From CAWAYH01 sp963786195 (lineage in GTDB: Bacteria > Acidobacteriota > Vicinamibacteria > Vicinamibacterales > 2-12-FULL-66-21), in NCBI GenBank assembly GCA_963786195.1, contig CAWAYH010000012.1, positions 62,001 to 126,000 on the forward strand: a stretch of DNA of 64,000 nt, read 5' to 3'. Position 1 is the first letter of the stretch. Each line of letters opens with the position of its first letter. Below, piece by piece: positions 9,255 through 19,216 of this stretch. Made by a program: the position numbers and the translations under genes. The notes under the pieces were generated by a model that saw nothing but the letters and a program-made list of their open reading frames with translations, had not been told where the DNA came from and made no database searches.

Positions 9255-10821
9255 ATGTCGAAACGCTTCACGATTGTCACCGTCGCGCTGTCGGCCACGG
9301 TCGCGTTCTTCGTAGGCCTGATCCTGGCGGGCGGGATCACGCGGGCGCCTGTCGTCTCGTCCGAACCGGCGTCGCCGCCCCGCACATCCGAAAAGCCTCG
9401 TCCCGCGGTGTCCGCCGTCGGGCCCCTCCGTCGTCAACTTCGCCGACGTCGCCGACCACGTCAACCCGGCGGTGGTGAATATCGACGCGACGTCCAAGGG
9501 CCAGATCGGACGGGACGGTCAGCGGAGCCCCCAGCGCGGGTCCGACGACCCGCTCGACGGCCGCCGCGATCCCGATGCGCCCTGGAGGGGCTCCGGCAGC
9601 GGCTTCATCATCGAAGGCGGATTCATCCTCACCAACAATCACGTGGTCGAGGGCGCGCAGCGGATCACCGTGACGATCGGTGACGGCCGGACGTTCCGGG
9701 GCGAGGTCGTTGGCACCGATCCGGCGATCGACGTTGCCCTGGTTCGAATCTCCGGTGCCGAGAATCTTCCGCAGGCGACGCTCGGCGACTCGGACCAGCT
9801 GCGGCCCGGGGAATGGGTGTGCGCCATCGGCAACCCGCTGGGCTACAAGCACTCGGTAACCGTAGGCGTCATCAGCTTCGTCGGGCGCAAGCTGTTCGAT
9901 CTGAGCCTGGACGACTACATTCAGACCGATACGGCGATTACTCTGGGCAATAGCGGCGGCCCGCTCATCAACACCCGTGGCGAAGTGATCGGCATCAACT
10001 CGGCAATCAGCTCGAGGGCGTCGGGTATCGGCTTCGCCGTGCCCATCAACCAGGCGAAAGCGATTCTGCCCCAGCTGAAGGCACACGGCCGTGTCTCGCG
10101 CGGCTTCATGGGCGTGACGCTCACTGATGTGTCACCGGTGCTGCAGCGGGCGCTGCGGCTGCCGGTTTCAGATGGTGCGATGGTCCAGGATGTCTCGCCT
10201 CGCTCGCCGGCCGAACGCGCCGGACTGCGGCCCTACGACGTCATCGTGGCAGTGGATGGACGTCCGGTGCAGACGAACCAGGCGCTGATTCGTGACATCT
10301 CCATGAGGCAGCCGGGGACGATGGCGCGGCTGGACATTCTGAGGGAGGGCCGTCGCCAGACGCTGCCCGTCAAGCTGGCCGAACGTCCGACGAGCGGCAG
10401 CGGCGCCGACGGCTCGCCCGGGGGCGAAGGCCCCCACCGGCCGGCGCAGGCGCAGCCGGATGATTTGCCGCCTCTCGGGGTCACTGTCCGCGAGCTGGAT
10501 CGTGACTTCATCGGACGGCTCGAGGTCCCGGACACCGTCCAGGGCGTCATCGTGAGCCGCGTGGATCCGACCGGTGCGGCCTTCGAGGTCCTCAAACGGA
10601 ATCTGGTGATCATGGAGATCAACAGGAAGCCCATACGGACGGTCGCCGACTACGAGCGCATCGTCGCGGCCGCCCGTCCTGGCGACGCGCTCGCGATTTA
10701 CTACTACGATCCCACGCTCAGCCAGCGCACGCTCGTGACGGTGACGGTGGACTACTCTCGCGGACTAAGGCGACGGCACGATACGCTTTTACGAATTTCA
10801 CGACTGCGGAGAGGCCATTCG
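9255..10821 (+). CDS. HtrA/DegP-like periplasmic serine protease, frameshifted near its 5' end and lacking its own stop
   Basis: Envelope quality-control protease. ATG 9255 gives a signal anchor (TIVTVALSATVAFFVGLILA) in one frame. The protease continues in the +1 frame from about 9421 (GPSVVNFADVADHVNPAVV), so an indel lies between 9316 and 9421. The catalytic triad is His in TNNHVV, Asp in IDVALVRI and Ser in GNSGGPL. Two PDZ domains follow (MGVTLTDVSPVL and a second, around PLGVTVREL). No stop follows the second PDZ: the frame runs on into the next gene. I place the boundary at 10821 because a ribosome-binding site and ATG for the regulator follow there, and the roughly 18 intervening residues look like translated leader sequence. 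Confidence 0.8.
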
Positions 10822-12192
10822 ATGAAGGCCCGCATACTCATCATCGACGACGAGGCGGAGGTGCGCCGGTCGGTGCGGATGATTCTGAAGTACGACGACT
10901 ACGAGGTCATCGAGGCCTCGAGCGGTCCGGAAGGGATCGCGATGGCCGAGCGCGAGTCACCCGATCTCGTGTTTCTCGACATCAAGATGCCCGGCATGGA
11001 CGGGCTCGAAGCGCTGCAGCGCATCAGGGCGGTCAACGAGAACCTCCCCGTCGTGATGATTTCCGGCCACGGCACGGTGAGCACGGCGGTCGAAGCCACG
11101 AAGGCGGGCGCGTTCGATTTCATCGAGAAGCCTCCGACGAGCGACAAGCTCCTGGTGACGATCCGGAACGCGCTCGAACGCTCGCGTCTCTCGGATGAGA
11201 ACACGTCTCTGAAGCGCGCCGCGGAAGTGCGCCATCAGATGGTGGGGGAGAGCCCGGCGCTCCGTCAGGTCTGGGATGCCGTCAAGCGCGCCGCGCCGAC
11301 CAACGCGACCGTTCTGCTGTTCGGCGAGAGCGGCGTCGGCAAGGAGCTCGTCGCGCGTTCGATCCACCGGAACAGCCTCAGGAGCCGCGACCGTTTCGTC
11401 CAGGTCAATTGCGCGGCGATCCCCGAGGAGCTGATCGAGTCCGAGCTTTTCGGTCACGAGAAAGGCTCGTTCACGGGAGCAACGGAGAAGCAGGTCGGCA
11501 AGTTCGAACAAGCGGATCGCGGCACGATCTTCCTCGACGAAGTCGGGGACATGAGCGCGAAGACGCAGGCGAAAGTGCTGCGCGTCCTGCAGGAGGGTGA
11601 AGTCGAGCGTCTGGGCTCTGCGCGTACCATCAAGGTGGACGTGCGCGTCATCGCCGCCACGAACAAGGACCTCGAGCAGGAGATCGAGAAGGGCAGCTTC
11701 CGGGAGGATCTCTACTTCCGGCTGAGCGTCATCCCCATCCGGGTGCCGCCGCTCAGGGACCGCCGCGAGGACATTCCGGTGCTGGTTCGCCACTTCGCGG
11801 ATCTCTTCAGCCGTGACAACAACCGGCGCCCGCCGAGGTTTACCGACGCCGCGCTCGAGTATCTGCAGAAAGCGCGCTGGAAGGGGAACGTGCGCGAGCT
11901 GAAGAACACCGTCGAGCGGCTGATGATCATGACGGCCGGCGAGCGGATCGACGTCGACGACATGCGCGAGGCCGTTCGCCTTGAATCGAAGGCACCGGCG
12001 TCGGATAATGAGAAGGAGCGTCCCGGCACGCTGCGCGAGTTCAAAGAATCGGCCGAGCGCGCCTTCCTGGTCGGCAAGCTTCGCGAGAACAACTGGAACA
12101 TCTCGAAGACGGCCGAGGTGATCGGGACGCCGCGCAGCAACCTGTACAAGAAGCTCGAACAGTACGGGATCAGCCAGGAAGCGGACGGGTAG
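10822..12192 (+). CDS. NtrC-family sigma54-dependent response regulator
   Basis: 456-residue two-component regulator. The receiver domain (ARILIIDDEAEVRRSVRM) has its phospho-acceptor at Asp53 in LVFLDIKMPG and the conserved lysine in FIEKPP. The AAA+ domain shows Walker A GESGVGKELVARSIH (about residue 168), a GSFTGA version of the GAFTGA sigma54-contact loop, and Walker B GTIFLDEVGDM. The C-terminal Fis-type helix-turn-helix is WNISKTAEVIGTPRSNLYKK. The start ATG 10822 is preceded by GGAGAGG. The cognate kinase is not in the window. The frame is fused in frame to htrA upstream, probably artefactually. Confidence 0.93.
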   Translation: MKARILIIDDEAEVRRSVRMILKYDDYEVIEASSGPEGIAMAERESPDLVFLDIKMPGMDGLEALQRIRAVNENLPVVMISGHGTVSTAVEATKAGAFDFIEKPPTSDKLLVTIRNALERSRLSDENTSLKRAAEVRHQMVGESPALRQVWDAVKRAAPTNATVLLFGESGVGKELVARSIHRNSLRSRDRFVQVNCAAIPEELIESELFGHEKGSFTGATEKQVGKFEQADRGTIFLDEVGDMSAKTQAKVLRVLQEGEVERLGSARTIKVDVRVIAATNKDLEQEIEKGSFREDLYFRLSVIPIRVPPLRDRREDIPVLVRHFADLFSRDNNRRPPRFTDAALEYLQKARWKGNVRELKNTVERLMIMTAGERIDVDDMREAVRLESKAPASDNEKERPGTLREFKESAERAFLVGKLRENNWNISKTAEVIGTPRSNLYKKLEQYGISQEADG

Positions 12193-12230
12193 GCGGCAAG
12201 GGAAAGGGACAGAGCGACAAGGGATCGGTT

Positions 12231-12646
12231 CCGCCGCAGCAGGCCAGACGATCGCCCGCCGAAGCGCCGAAGGGCGCGAAGGCGGGAGGAAAGTCCGAAC
12301 TCCGCAGGGCAGTGCGCCGGGTAACGCCCGGTCAGGGTGACCTGAAGGACAGTGGCACAGAAAACATACCGCCCTGAGCGAGGCCGAAAGGCCGAGTCGA
12401 AGGGTAAGGGTGAAAAGGTGCGGTAAGAGCGCACCGCGCTCGTGGCAACACGGGTGGCAGGCAAAACCCCGCACGGAGCAAGGCCAAATAGGGAGGCTCG
12501 GAACGGCCCGTTCCAAGGTCTCCGGGTAGGCCGCTTGACCCCGTCAGCGATGACGGGGCTAGAGGAATGATCGTCACGCCGAAGCGCCGGCCGTAAGGCC
12601 GAGGCGAAGGCGGACAGAATTCGGCTTACGGCCCGCTGCGGCGGGC
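12231..12646 (+). ncRNA. rnpB: RNase P RNA, type A
   Basis: Catalytic RNA of tRNA 5' maturation. Landmarks in order: GAGGAAAGTCC (12286-12296), GTAACGCCCGG, GGTAAGGGTGAAAAGGTGCGG with GTAAGAGCGCACC, GGAGCAAGGCCAAATAG, GGGTAGGCCGCTTGA, AGAGGAATGATCGTCACG and ACAGAATTCGGCTTA. Helix P1 forms between 12231-12245 and 12630-12644 with one wobble pair. The P12 arm (12373-12405) is made of the two halves of a repeat also seen at 18775-18794, separated by a GGCC-GAAA-GGCC mini-hairpin. The 3' side of P1 overlaps an intrinsic terminator, so the two folds compete. Confidence 0.97.
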
Positions 12647-12653
12647 TTTTTTT
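12631..12653 (+). terminator. Intrinsic terminator of rnpB
   Basis: GCCCGC-TGCG-GCGGGC hairpin (12631-12646) followed by seven T (12647-12653). The hairpin shares its 5' arm with the 3' strand of RNase P helix P1. Confidence 0.9.
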
Positions 12654-12731
12654 ATGCCCGGGTGCAACTTTCGGCCGACGGCCCTCGTCTGAGAGGCTAT
12701 GTTGGTTTTCGATAGAGTGGCAGGCACCTAA

Positions 12732-13061
12732 GTGGGGCGCCGGAATTCGCTCAGCTTCGGGGCGGTCTCGCTTCTTCACGCCGTCGCGTCGGGCAGCCGC
12801 TTCGGCTTCGACATGATGGACGCCACGGGCCTGACGAGCGGCACCGTCTATCCGACGCTCGACCGGCTCGAGCAGCAGGGGCTGCTCGCATCCCGCTGGG
12901 AGTCCGAGGCCGAGGCCCATGGTGAAGGACGGCCGGCACGCCGGTATTTCCGGCTGACGGCTGCGGGCGCCACGGCGCTCGAAGCTGCCCTTCAGAAGTA
13001 CAAGACCTTGCGACCGGTCACCATCGACTGGGCGTCACTCGAGCGCGCAACCCGGCGATGA
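12732..13061 (+). CDS. PadR-family transcriptional regulator
   Basis: 109-residue winged-helix repressor-type protein. The PadR signature is clear: SLLHAVASGSRFGFDMMDATGLTSGTVYPTLDRL, then LLASRWE, with the wing RRYFRLTAAG. The start is GTG 12732; no ATG fits. Its TGA overlaps the ATG of the downstream permease (ATGA, 13058-13061), so the two are translationally coupled. In Acidobacteria, PadR regulators sit immediately upstream of ADOP permeases, and that known pairing supports both calls. Confidence 0.9.
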   Translation: MGRRNSLSFGAVSLLHAVASGSRFGFDMMDATGLTSGTVYPTLDRLEQQGLLASRWESEAEAHGEGRPARRYFRLTAAGATALEAALQKYKTLRPVTIDWASLERATRR

Positions 13062-15741
13062 CGCCCGACCCCCGGCGTCCGCCGCTCCCGCTCGCAATCG
13101 CCCTGATCTGGGTGAGCGTGTGGGAACCGCTCGCGCCGTCAGATCGCCGCCGGACCTGGTGCGATCAGTGGCGCGCCGACCTCTGGCACTACTGGGCCTG
13201 GCTGACCGTCCAACCAACGACCTCCCTTGGAGCCGCGCTGCGCCTCTTCGGTCGCGCGTCCGCTGCTCCCTGGCATGCCCTCCTCCTCAGGATCCGCGAC
13301 TGGAGTCTTCAGATGCTGATGCAGGACCTTCGATTTGCGTGGCGCATGATCGTCCGCCGTCCGGCGTTCACCGCGGTGGCGATCGCTCATCCTGTCGCTC
13401 GGCATCGGCGCCAACGCGACGATCTTCAGTTGGGTCGAGACGGTGCTGCTCTCGCCGATGCCAGGTGTGAACGATCAGGACCGCCTCGTGTCGCTGCGCG
13501 GGACGACCCCGAGCCGCAACGACCTGAGCTTTTCGTATCCGAACTTTGTCGATGTGCGCGACGCGGCAGCCGCGCGGTCTTCAGGATCTGATCGCGTTTC
13601 GTGGCGTCCCGATGAGCCTGAAAACGGATGCGGGGCCGGTTCGCGTGTGGGGTGAGCTCGTCACGCCCAATTTCTTCGAAGCCCTCCGGGTCCCGGTCCC
13701 GCTCGGTCGCGGGTTTCAGCCGGCTGATGCCGCTGCGCCCGGCAAGGAACCGGTCGTCGTCATCAGCCATGCGTTGTGGCGACGGCTCTTCGGCAGCGAT
13801 CCGACCATCGTCGGCCGCCTGGTCCCACTGAACGGCCTGTCGTTCACGGTGATTGGCGTGTCGGCCGAGGGATTCCAGGGATCGCTCGTCGGCGTCTCGC
13901 TCGATCTGTTCGTGCCGATCACCATGCAGAGGTCCATGATGTCCGGCGACCGGCTGCGCGAGCGGGGGAACTCGTTCCTGCAGGTGTTCGGACGTCTCGC
14001 CCCTGGCGCATCGCTTGCGGACGCCCAGGCGTCGGCGTCAGTCGTTGGCGCGCGGCTGGCTGCGGAATACCCGGAGTCGAACAAGGGCCGCGGAATCCGC
14101 GTCATCCCGCTGTGGCGGGACGGCGCCAGCGGGATGCTCATGCCGGTCATGGCGCTGCTGATGGGCGTGGTCGGCGTGGTCCTGCTGATCGCGTGCGCGA
14201 ATCTCAGCGGATTGCTGCTCGCGCGCGCGATCGGACGTCAGCGCGAAGTGGCCGTTCGGCTGGCGGTCGGCGCAAGCCGTGGCCGCCTCGTCCGGCAGTT
14301 CCTCATCGAAAGCCTGCTGCTCGCCGCCGGAGGCGGCGTGGGGGGGCTGATCCTCAGTTACTGGACCTCCGGGATGTTGAACCGCTTTCTGCCACCGACG
14401 CCGCTGCCCATCGGATTCAACGCGGGCGTGAGCCCGACGGTCCTCGGGTTTTCTATTCTCGTGACGTTTGCCGCCGCGCTCGTCTTCGGCTTCCTGCCGG
14501 CGATTCGCGCGTCCAGGCCAGACGTGTCGGTCGCCCTCAAGGATGCGGCCGCCAACACGACGGCGGGCGTCGCCCGCGGGCGGCTGCGGCAGGCATTGGT
14601 GGCTTCGCAGGTCGCCCTGTCGGTACTGCTGCTGATCTGCACGGCGCTCTTCGCGCGAAGCCTGGGTGCGGCCCATCTCGTCGATCCGGGCTTTTCGATC
14701 CGGCAGGGGGTGATCGCGTCGCTGGATCTCCTGCCGAACGGCTACGACTCCGCGCGAGGCGTCGTGTTCTATCAGGAGCTGCTGCGGCGGCTTGCGTCGA
14801 GACCCGGGATCGAATCGGCCACTCTCACCACGTCGCTGCCCCTCGATCTGTCGGCCGGCAGCGACATGACTGTCGACGTCGATGGCTATTCCCGTCGCCA
14901 GGGTGAGGACATCACCTCGTACTACAGTCGCGTGGGTCCGCGTTACTTCGAGACGATGGGAATCTCCATCGTGGCGGGTCGCGCGATCGACGAGCGCGAC
15001 GTCGAGGGCCGGGAGCTCGCCGTCGTCGTCAACGAGACCATGGCGAAGCGGTACTGGCGCGACGGCAACGCGATTGGCGGGATCGTGAGGTTTGGCAACG
15101 GACCGGCGCGCGTCGTTGGCGTGGCCAGGGATGGCAAGTACCAGCGACTCGGCGAGGAGCCTCGCAACTACCTCTATGTTCCTGTGTTCGCGTACTACCG
15201 CCCGGATGTCGCTCTCATCGTGCGAACGTCCGCCGAGACGGCCGGCGTGCTCGCGGCAGTGAAGGCCGACATTCGTCAGATCGATCCCAACCTGCCGCTG
15301 TTCGATGTCCGAACGGTTCAGGAACATCTGCAGCTGAGCATGTTCGTGCCGAGGATGGCCAGCATGCTGCTCGGCGTGTTCGGCGCGCTCGCGCTGCTGT
15401 TGGCGTCGGTTGGGTTGTATAGCGTCATCGCCTTCAGCGTGGCGCAAAGAACGCATGAGATCGGTGTTCGTGTGGCGCTTGGCGCCGACCGGGGCGACAT
15501 TCTGCGGATGGTTCTCCGCCAGGGTCTGGCGATCACGACGATTGGACTGCTGGCGGGCCTCGCTTTCGCGGCGATCGTGAGTCAGCTCGTCGCCGACCAG
15601 CTGATTGGCGTGTCAGGCACGGACCCGACGAGCTGGATTGCTACGGTGGCCACGCTTCTGTGCGTGTCGCTTCTGGCCTGTACACTGCCGGCGCTTCGGG
15701 CGGCAACGCTGGATCCGCTGAAAGCTCTGCGCCGCGGCTGA
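13058..15741 (+). CDS. ADOP-type (MacB/FtsX) ABC permease, two frameshifts
   Basis: Acidobacterial duplicated orphan permease: a MacB-type periplasmic domain plus FtsX transmembrane modules in duplicate, without its own ATPase. The N-terminal cytoplasmic segment and LMQDLRFAWRMIVRRPAFTA are in the first frame. Then LSLGIGANATIFSWVETVLL (from 13392) is in the second frame, and GLQDLIAFRGVPMSL onward (from about 13575) is in the third, running uninterrupted to 15741. Conserved FtsX motifs include LIACANLSGLLLARA, RQREVAVRLAVGASR and RTHEIGVRVALGADRGDIL. Restored length is about 894 residues. Substrate unknown. Two indels within 190 bp suggest either decay or local consensus error. Confidence 0.88.
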
Positions 15742-15779
15742 CGCCCAAACCGCGCGTGATAAGATCTCGCTGCTGCGAG

Positions 15780-16724
15780 ATGGCCCACTACCTGGTAACA
15801 GGCGGCGCGGGATTCATTGGTTCACATCTGGCCGAGGAACTGATCAGGCGGGGACACACGGTTCGTGTCGCCGACTCGCTTGTCACCGGCAAGCGGAGCA
15901 ACCTCGATCATCTGCCGTCCGTTGAGTTTCTCCAGGGTGACCTCGCCGAGATGAGCTTCGCTCGGCAGGCGGTCGACTCCGTCGATTTCGTGCTCCACCA
16001 GGCCGCGATCCCATCAGTACCGAGATCCGTCACCGACCCGGTCACGTCCAATCGCGCCAACGTCGATGCCACGCTGAACGTGCTCGTCGCGGCGCGCGAC
16101 GCACGTGTCCGGAGAGTCGTCTTTGCCGGGTCCTCGGCAGCCTACGGCAACACCGCGACGCTGCCAAAGCACGAGGAGATGCCGAACAGCCCGCTCTCCC
16201 CCTATGCACTGCAGAAGGTCATCGGTGAACAGTATCTGCAGATGTTTACCAGTCTCTACGGTCTCGAGACCGTGACGATCCGCTATTTCAACGTCTTTGG
16301 ACCGCGACAGGATCCGTCATCGCCGTACTCCGGTGTCATCTCGCTGTTTGCGACCGCGCTCCTCGAGAGGCGCGGTCCGACGATTTTCGGCGATGGTGAA
16401 CAGACGCGGGATTTTACCTACGTCGCCAACGTCGTGGACGGGGTGCTCCGCGCATGTGACTCGCCTGGCGCGAACGGCCAGATCATCAACGTGGCGACCG
16501 GCGGCCGGATTTCGCTCAATGTGCTCTTCGACACGATGAGGAGACTGCTGGGCGTTGACGTCACGCCAACCTACGCCCCCCTGCGTGCGGGCGATGTACG
16601 TGACTCACAGGCCGACATTCAGAAAGCGCGTGAGCTGCTTGGTTACGAGCCGTTCGTGTCGTTTGAAGACGGCCTGCATCGCACGATCGAATGGTACCGG
16701 GAAACACGCGCCGCCGCTTCCTGA
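15780..16724 (+). CDS. NAD-dependent nucleotide-sugar epimerase (UDP-hexose 4-epimerase type)
   Basis: 314-residue extended short-chain dehydrogenase. The NAD-binding TGGAGFIGSHL is at residues 7-17; the catalytic Ser is in AGSSAAYG and the YxxxK motif is YALQK; the substrate-loop region is RYFNVFGPRQDPSSPYSG. It resembles WbpP/GalE-type 4-epimerases that supply sugars for surface polysaccharides. The start ATG 15780 gives the canonical MAHYLVTGG; the frame is open further upstream but into the preceding gene's tail. The sugar specificity (Glc, GlcNAc or their acids) is not decidable here. Confidence 0.9.
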   Translation: MAHYLVTGGAGFIGSHLAEELIRRGHTVRVADSLVTGKRSNLDHLPSVEFLQGDLAEMSFARQAVDSVDFVLHQAAIPSVPRSVTDPVTSNRANVDATLNVLVAARDARVRRVVFAGSSAAYGNTATLPKHEEMPNSPLSPYALQKVIGEQYLQMFTSLYGLETVTIRYFNVFGPRQDPSSPYSGVISLFATALLERRGPTIFGDGEQTRDFTYVANVVDGVLRACDSPGANGQIINVATGGRISLNVLFDTMRRLLGVDVTPTYAPLRAGDVRDSQADIQKARELLGYEPFVSFEDGLHRTIEWYRETRAAAS

Positions 16725-17329
16725 CGACCTCTCTGCTCTGACTCCTCGCGTTGACGCTTTTCGCAGGCGACCAGATCTGCGCGTGAAGCGATTCTCCGCG
16801 GCCGCTCGCGGAAGTTGCGCGTTCTGTGAGCGTTCTGCGAACGACCGACCTCGCGCTGATGTCGGCAGTGGCCTTGCCATGACCGCAGACGGTCCCGCCG
16901 GCCGGACACACTCGACAAGGTGGCCCGACCTCTCACTTTGCGAATCCGCCGGCGCGGACCATCGATGACATCTCCTCGCGTTCCCCACTGATTACAAACT
17001 GGCGTTTCAGTTACAGAACGGGTATCGGAACCCCGCACACCGCCCAACCTCTACTGTCCTGCGGAGGGGCAGGGGATTTGCAGATTTGCGCCTGTGTTGG
17101 CGCGCGGGGGACGAGGAATGGGCGAGTTACGGTCGGGCTGGACGCGTCAGAACTCGGGCCGCTGCAAGTACTTGCGAACCAGACCCGTCTCCGGTTCGCG
17201 CGACGCGATCCAGCGAGGAGCGTGTAAGTGAGCGCGCCGCGCATCAGGTGGAAACGACTTGCTCAGTCTGAGTTTCACCGGACCGATCCAGCAGTGCGAA
17301 CGGGAACGCGAGCTACTCCGAGCTACTCA
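16725..17329. other. 605-bp region without a recognisable gene
   Basis: No frame on either strand gives a protein-like sequence of convincing length, and no tRNA or known RNA motif was seen. The segment probably carries the promoter of the metalloprotease gene. Confidence 0.5.
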
Positions 17330-18644
17330 ATGACTCGACGATTCAACTGGCTATCGGCGCTTGCATTGAGCGTGATCGTCGCGGGGTGCGGTGGATCCGA
17401 TGGCGGACCATCATCGCCGGTCGCTCCGGTGGTACCGTCCGCGCCTGCGCCGCCGCCTCCTCCTTCGCCATCGCAGAAGTGGGCGCTGACTGGCGTCGTC
17501 TCGGATGATGCCGCCACGCGCGCGCCGGTGTCTGGAGCGCGAGTGGAAGTGGTGGAAGGGACGAATCAGGGACGGTCGGCGACCACCAATGCGGAGGGTC
17601 GCTACCGGATCGAACAGCTCGAAGCGGGCGACTTCTCGGTGCGCGTCGTCGCCGAAGGCATGCAGACAGAGGTCAAGCGCGTGACCCTCTCATCCGACTT
17701 CGTCTACGACTTCGTCCTTCGCCGCGTCATCCAGACGCGGGCGACCGCGGGTCACGTCGTCGATGGAGTCTCCGACTCGCCGCTGGGTCTCGTCATGATT
17801 CGCGTCGACGGGATGAGCGACGTCACGACGAGTTCCGATGGCAGCTTCCGGATCGAATCTGCCGATCCCGACCAGGTTCGCGGCATTCGCCTCTCGTCAT
17901 CATCCGTCGTGGAGCGCGTTACACAGCTGCGCATCCCGGGGCCAGACGTCACGGTCCCGCTCATTCCCGCCAGCTTCGACCTGCGGGCGTTCGACGAGAT
18001 GTTCCGCGGCGGGGGACCGCTGCGCCGTTGGACGTCAGCGCCCAGGCTGGTTGTGCAGCAGCGGACACTTCAATACACGAACGTATCCGATCTCGAGGTA
18101 CTCGGCGATTGACAGCACGATGAGCGGCGCGGATGCGTCGGGGCTGATCAACGACTTTCGGTGGGGACTCCCGCTGCTGTCGGCGAATCAGTTCACGGGG
18201 TTTGCCGGCGTACAGCAGGAAACCGCGGCGCCCGGCAGCCGCGTCCGCGTCAGTCGGCCCGGCGAGATCGTCGTCGCGCGTTTCGAGGGGCTGCTCGCAG
18301 CGACCGGCTTCGGGGCCTACGGCCGCTGGGCGACCGACGGGGCCGGAACGGTGCTCGGCGGCATCATCATGCTCGATCGCGGAACCGACAGCACGCCCAA
18401 TCCGCTGCTCCGGGCGCTGCGCGTGCACGAGCTGGGTCACGCGATGGGCTACGATCACGTCAGCGCGCAGCCCTCCGTGATGAACCCGAGCGCCCGTCTC
18501 GAGCCGAATGAGTTCGATCGGAGCGCAACCCGGCTGGCTTTCCAGCGCCCGCCCGGAAACCGATCGCCAGACATCGATCCCCCGCCGTTCACTCCGAACG
18601 TCCGGTCGTTCGGCGACCTGATCTGGTCGATCGGCAGACCGTAA
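17330..18644 (+). CDS. Secreted lipoprotein metalloprotease with carboxypeptidase-regulatory-like repeats, frameshifted
   Basis: ATG 17330 gives a lipoprotein signal (LSALALSVIVAGCGGSDGG) and a Pro-rich stalk, then two beta-sandwich domains resembling CarboxypepD_reg modules (LTGVVSDDAATRAPVSGARV and TAGHVVDGVSDSPLGLVMI). The first frame stops at 18112. The neighbouring frame continues sensibly from about 18105 (DSTMSGADASGLINDF) and contains HELGHAMGYDH, the extended zinc motif HExxHxxGxxH, with a Met-turn SVMNPS shortly after. One indel near 18100 therefore separates stalk and catalytic domain. The zinc site is complete, so the ancestral protein was probably an active matrixin-like peptidase. 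Substrate unknown. Confidence 0.8.
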
Positions 18645-19216
18645 CCACTCTATCCGAAGGGCTTCGCCCCTCGGACTCCCCGACACGCGCTCTCGCCCTT
18701 CGACGTCGCTCAGGGCGACCCTGAGCCTGTCGAAGGGTCGCGCGCCGCGTCGTGGTTCGACTATGCTCACCACGCCCTGAGCGAAGTCGAAGGGCGCCGG
18801 CGCGCTCCGGTCGCGTGGCTCGCTCGCCATGCTCGCTCGCACCCTGGAACGAGCGGCAGGTTCATGAGACAGCTTCTAGTGTGTTCACGTCGCATCTACG
18901 GTTGCCCTGATATTCTGCGGTCGGATCGACGTGAGCCGTCAACGCAGGTTCACGCGTCCCTCCGGCTGTTGTTTCATGCCGCCCGGTTCACTCGCGGCGC
19001 ACCACAGGTAAGTGGAGTCTCGCTCGCATCTTCCACCGACATTCGGCTGCCAGACGTCCGCGGCAGCAGCTTTGCCTGAAGGACCATCGATCTCGAATCG
19101 CCGTCGGCAAGGGCAACGCTTGACGCGCGATGCACGAGATTGCTCGCTCATATGAACAGGCGCTGAGTCACGAGCCGCGCAGGCGGTGCGCGACGCGAGC
19201 GCCAGCAGGAGGATGT
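18645..19216. other. 572-bp non-coding stretch carrying palindromic repeats
   Basis: A hairpin at 18656-18675 (CCGAAGGGCTTCGCCCCTCGG region) follows the metalloprotease stop. The palindromic repeats at 18696-18794 follow. From about 18860 to 19200 I see no gene; it would hold the promoter of the ComEA-like gene, whose AGGAGG is at 19208. Confidence 0.55.
18696..18794. repeat. Paired palindromic repeats of the CCCTGAGC...GAAGGG type
   Basis: First unit 18696-18737: CCCTTCGACGTCGCTCAGGG, then GCGA, then CCCTGAGCCTGTCGAAGGG, a near-perfect inverted repeat able to form a long hairpin. Second unit 18775-18794 is CCCTGAGCGAAGTCGAAGGG. The same 20 bases occur, split by a 13-base insert, in rnpB at 12373-12405. 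Similar palindromes are dispersed in many GC-rich bacterial genomes (REP-like). Confidence 0.85.

Noticed and set aside
16725..17329. tRNA or small RNA gene in the gap after the epimerase
   Set aside because: No T-loop GGTTCGA-type sequence, cloverleaf or terminator was found.
18656..18675. Intrinsic terminator after the metalloprotease gene
   Set aside because: The stem is good but there is no T tract; it may be part of the repeat region.
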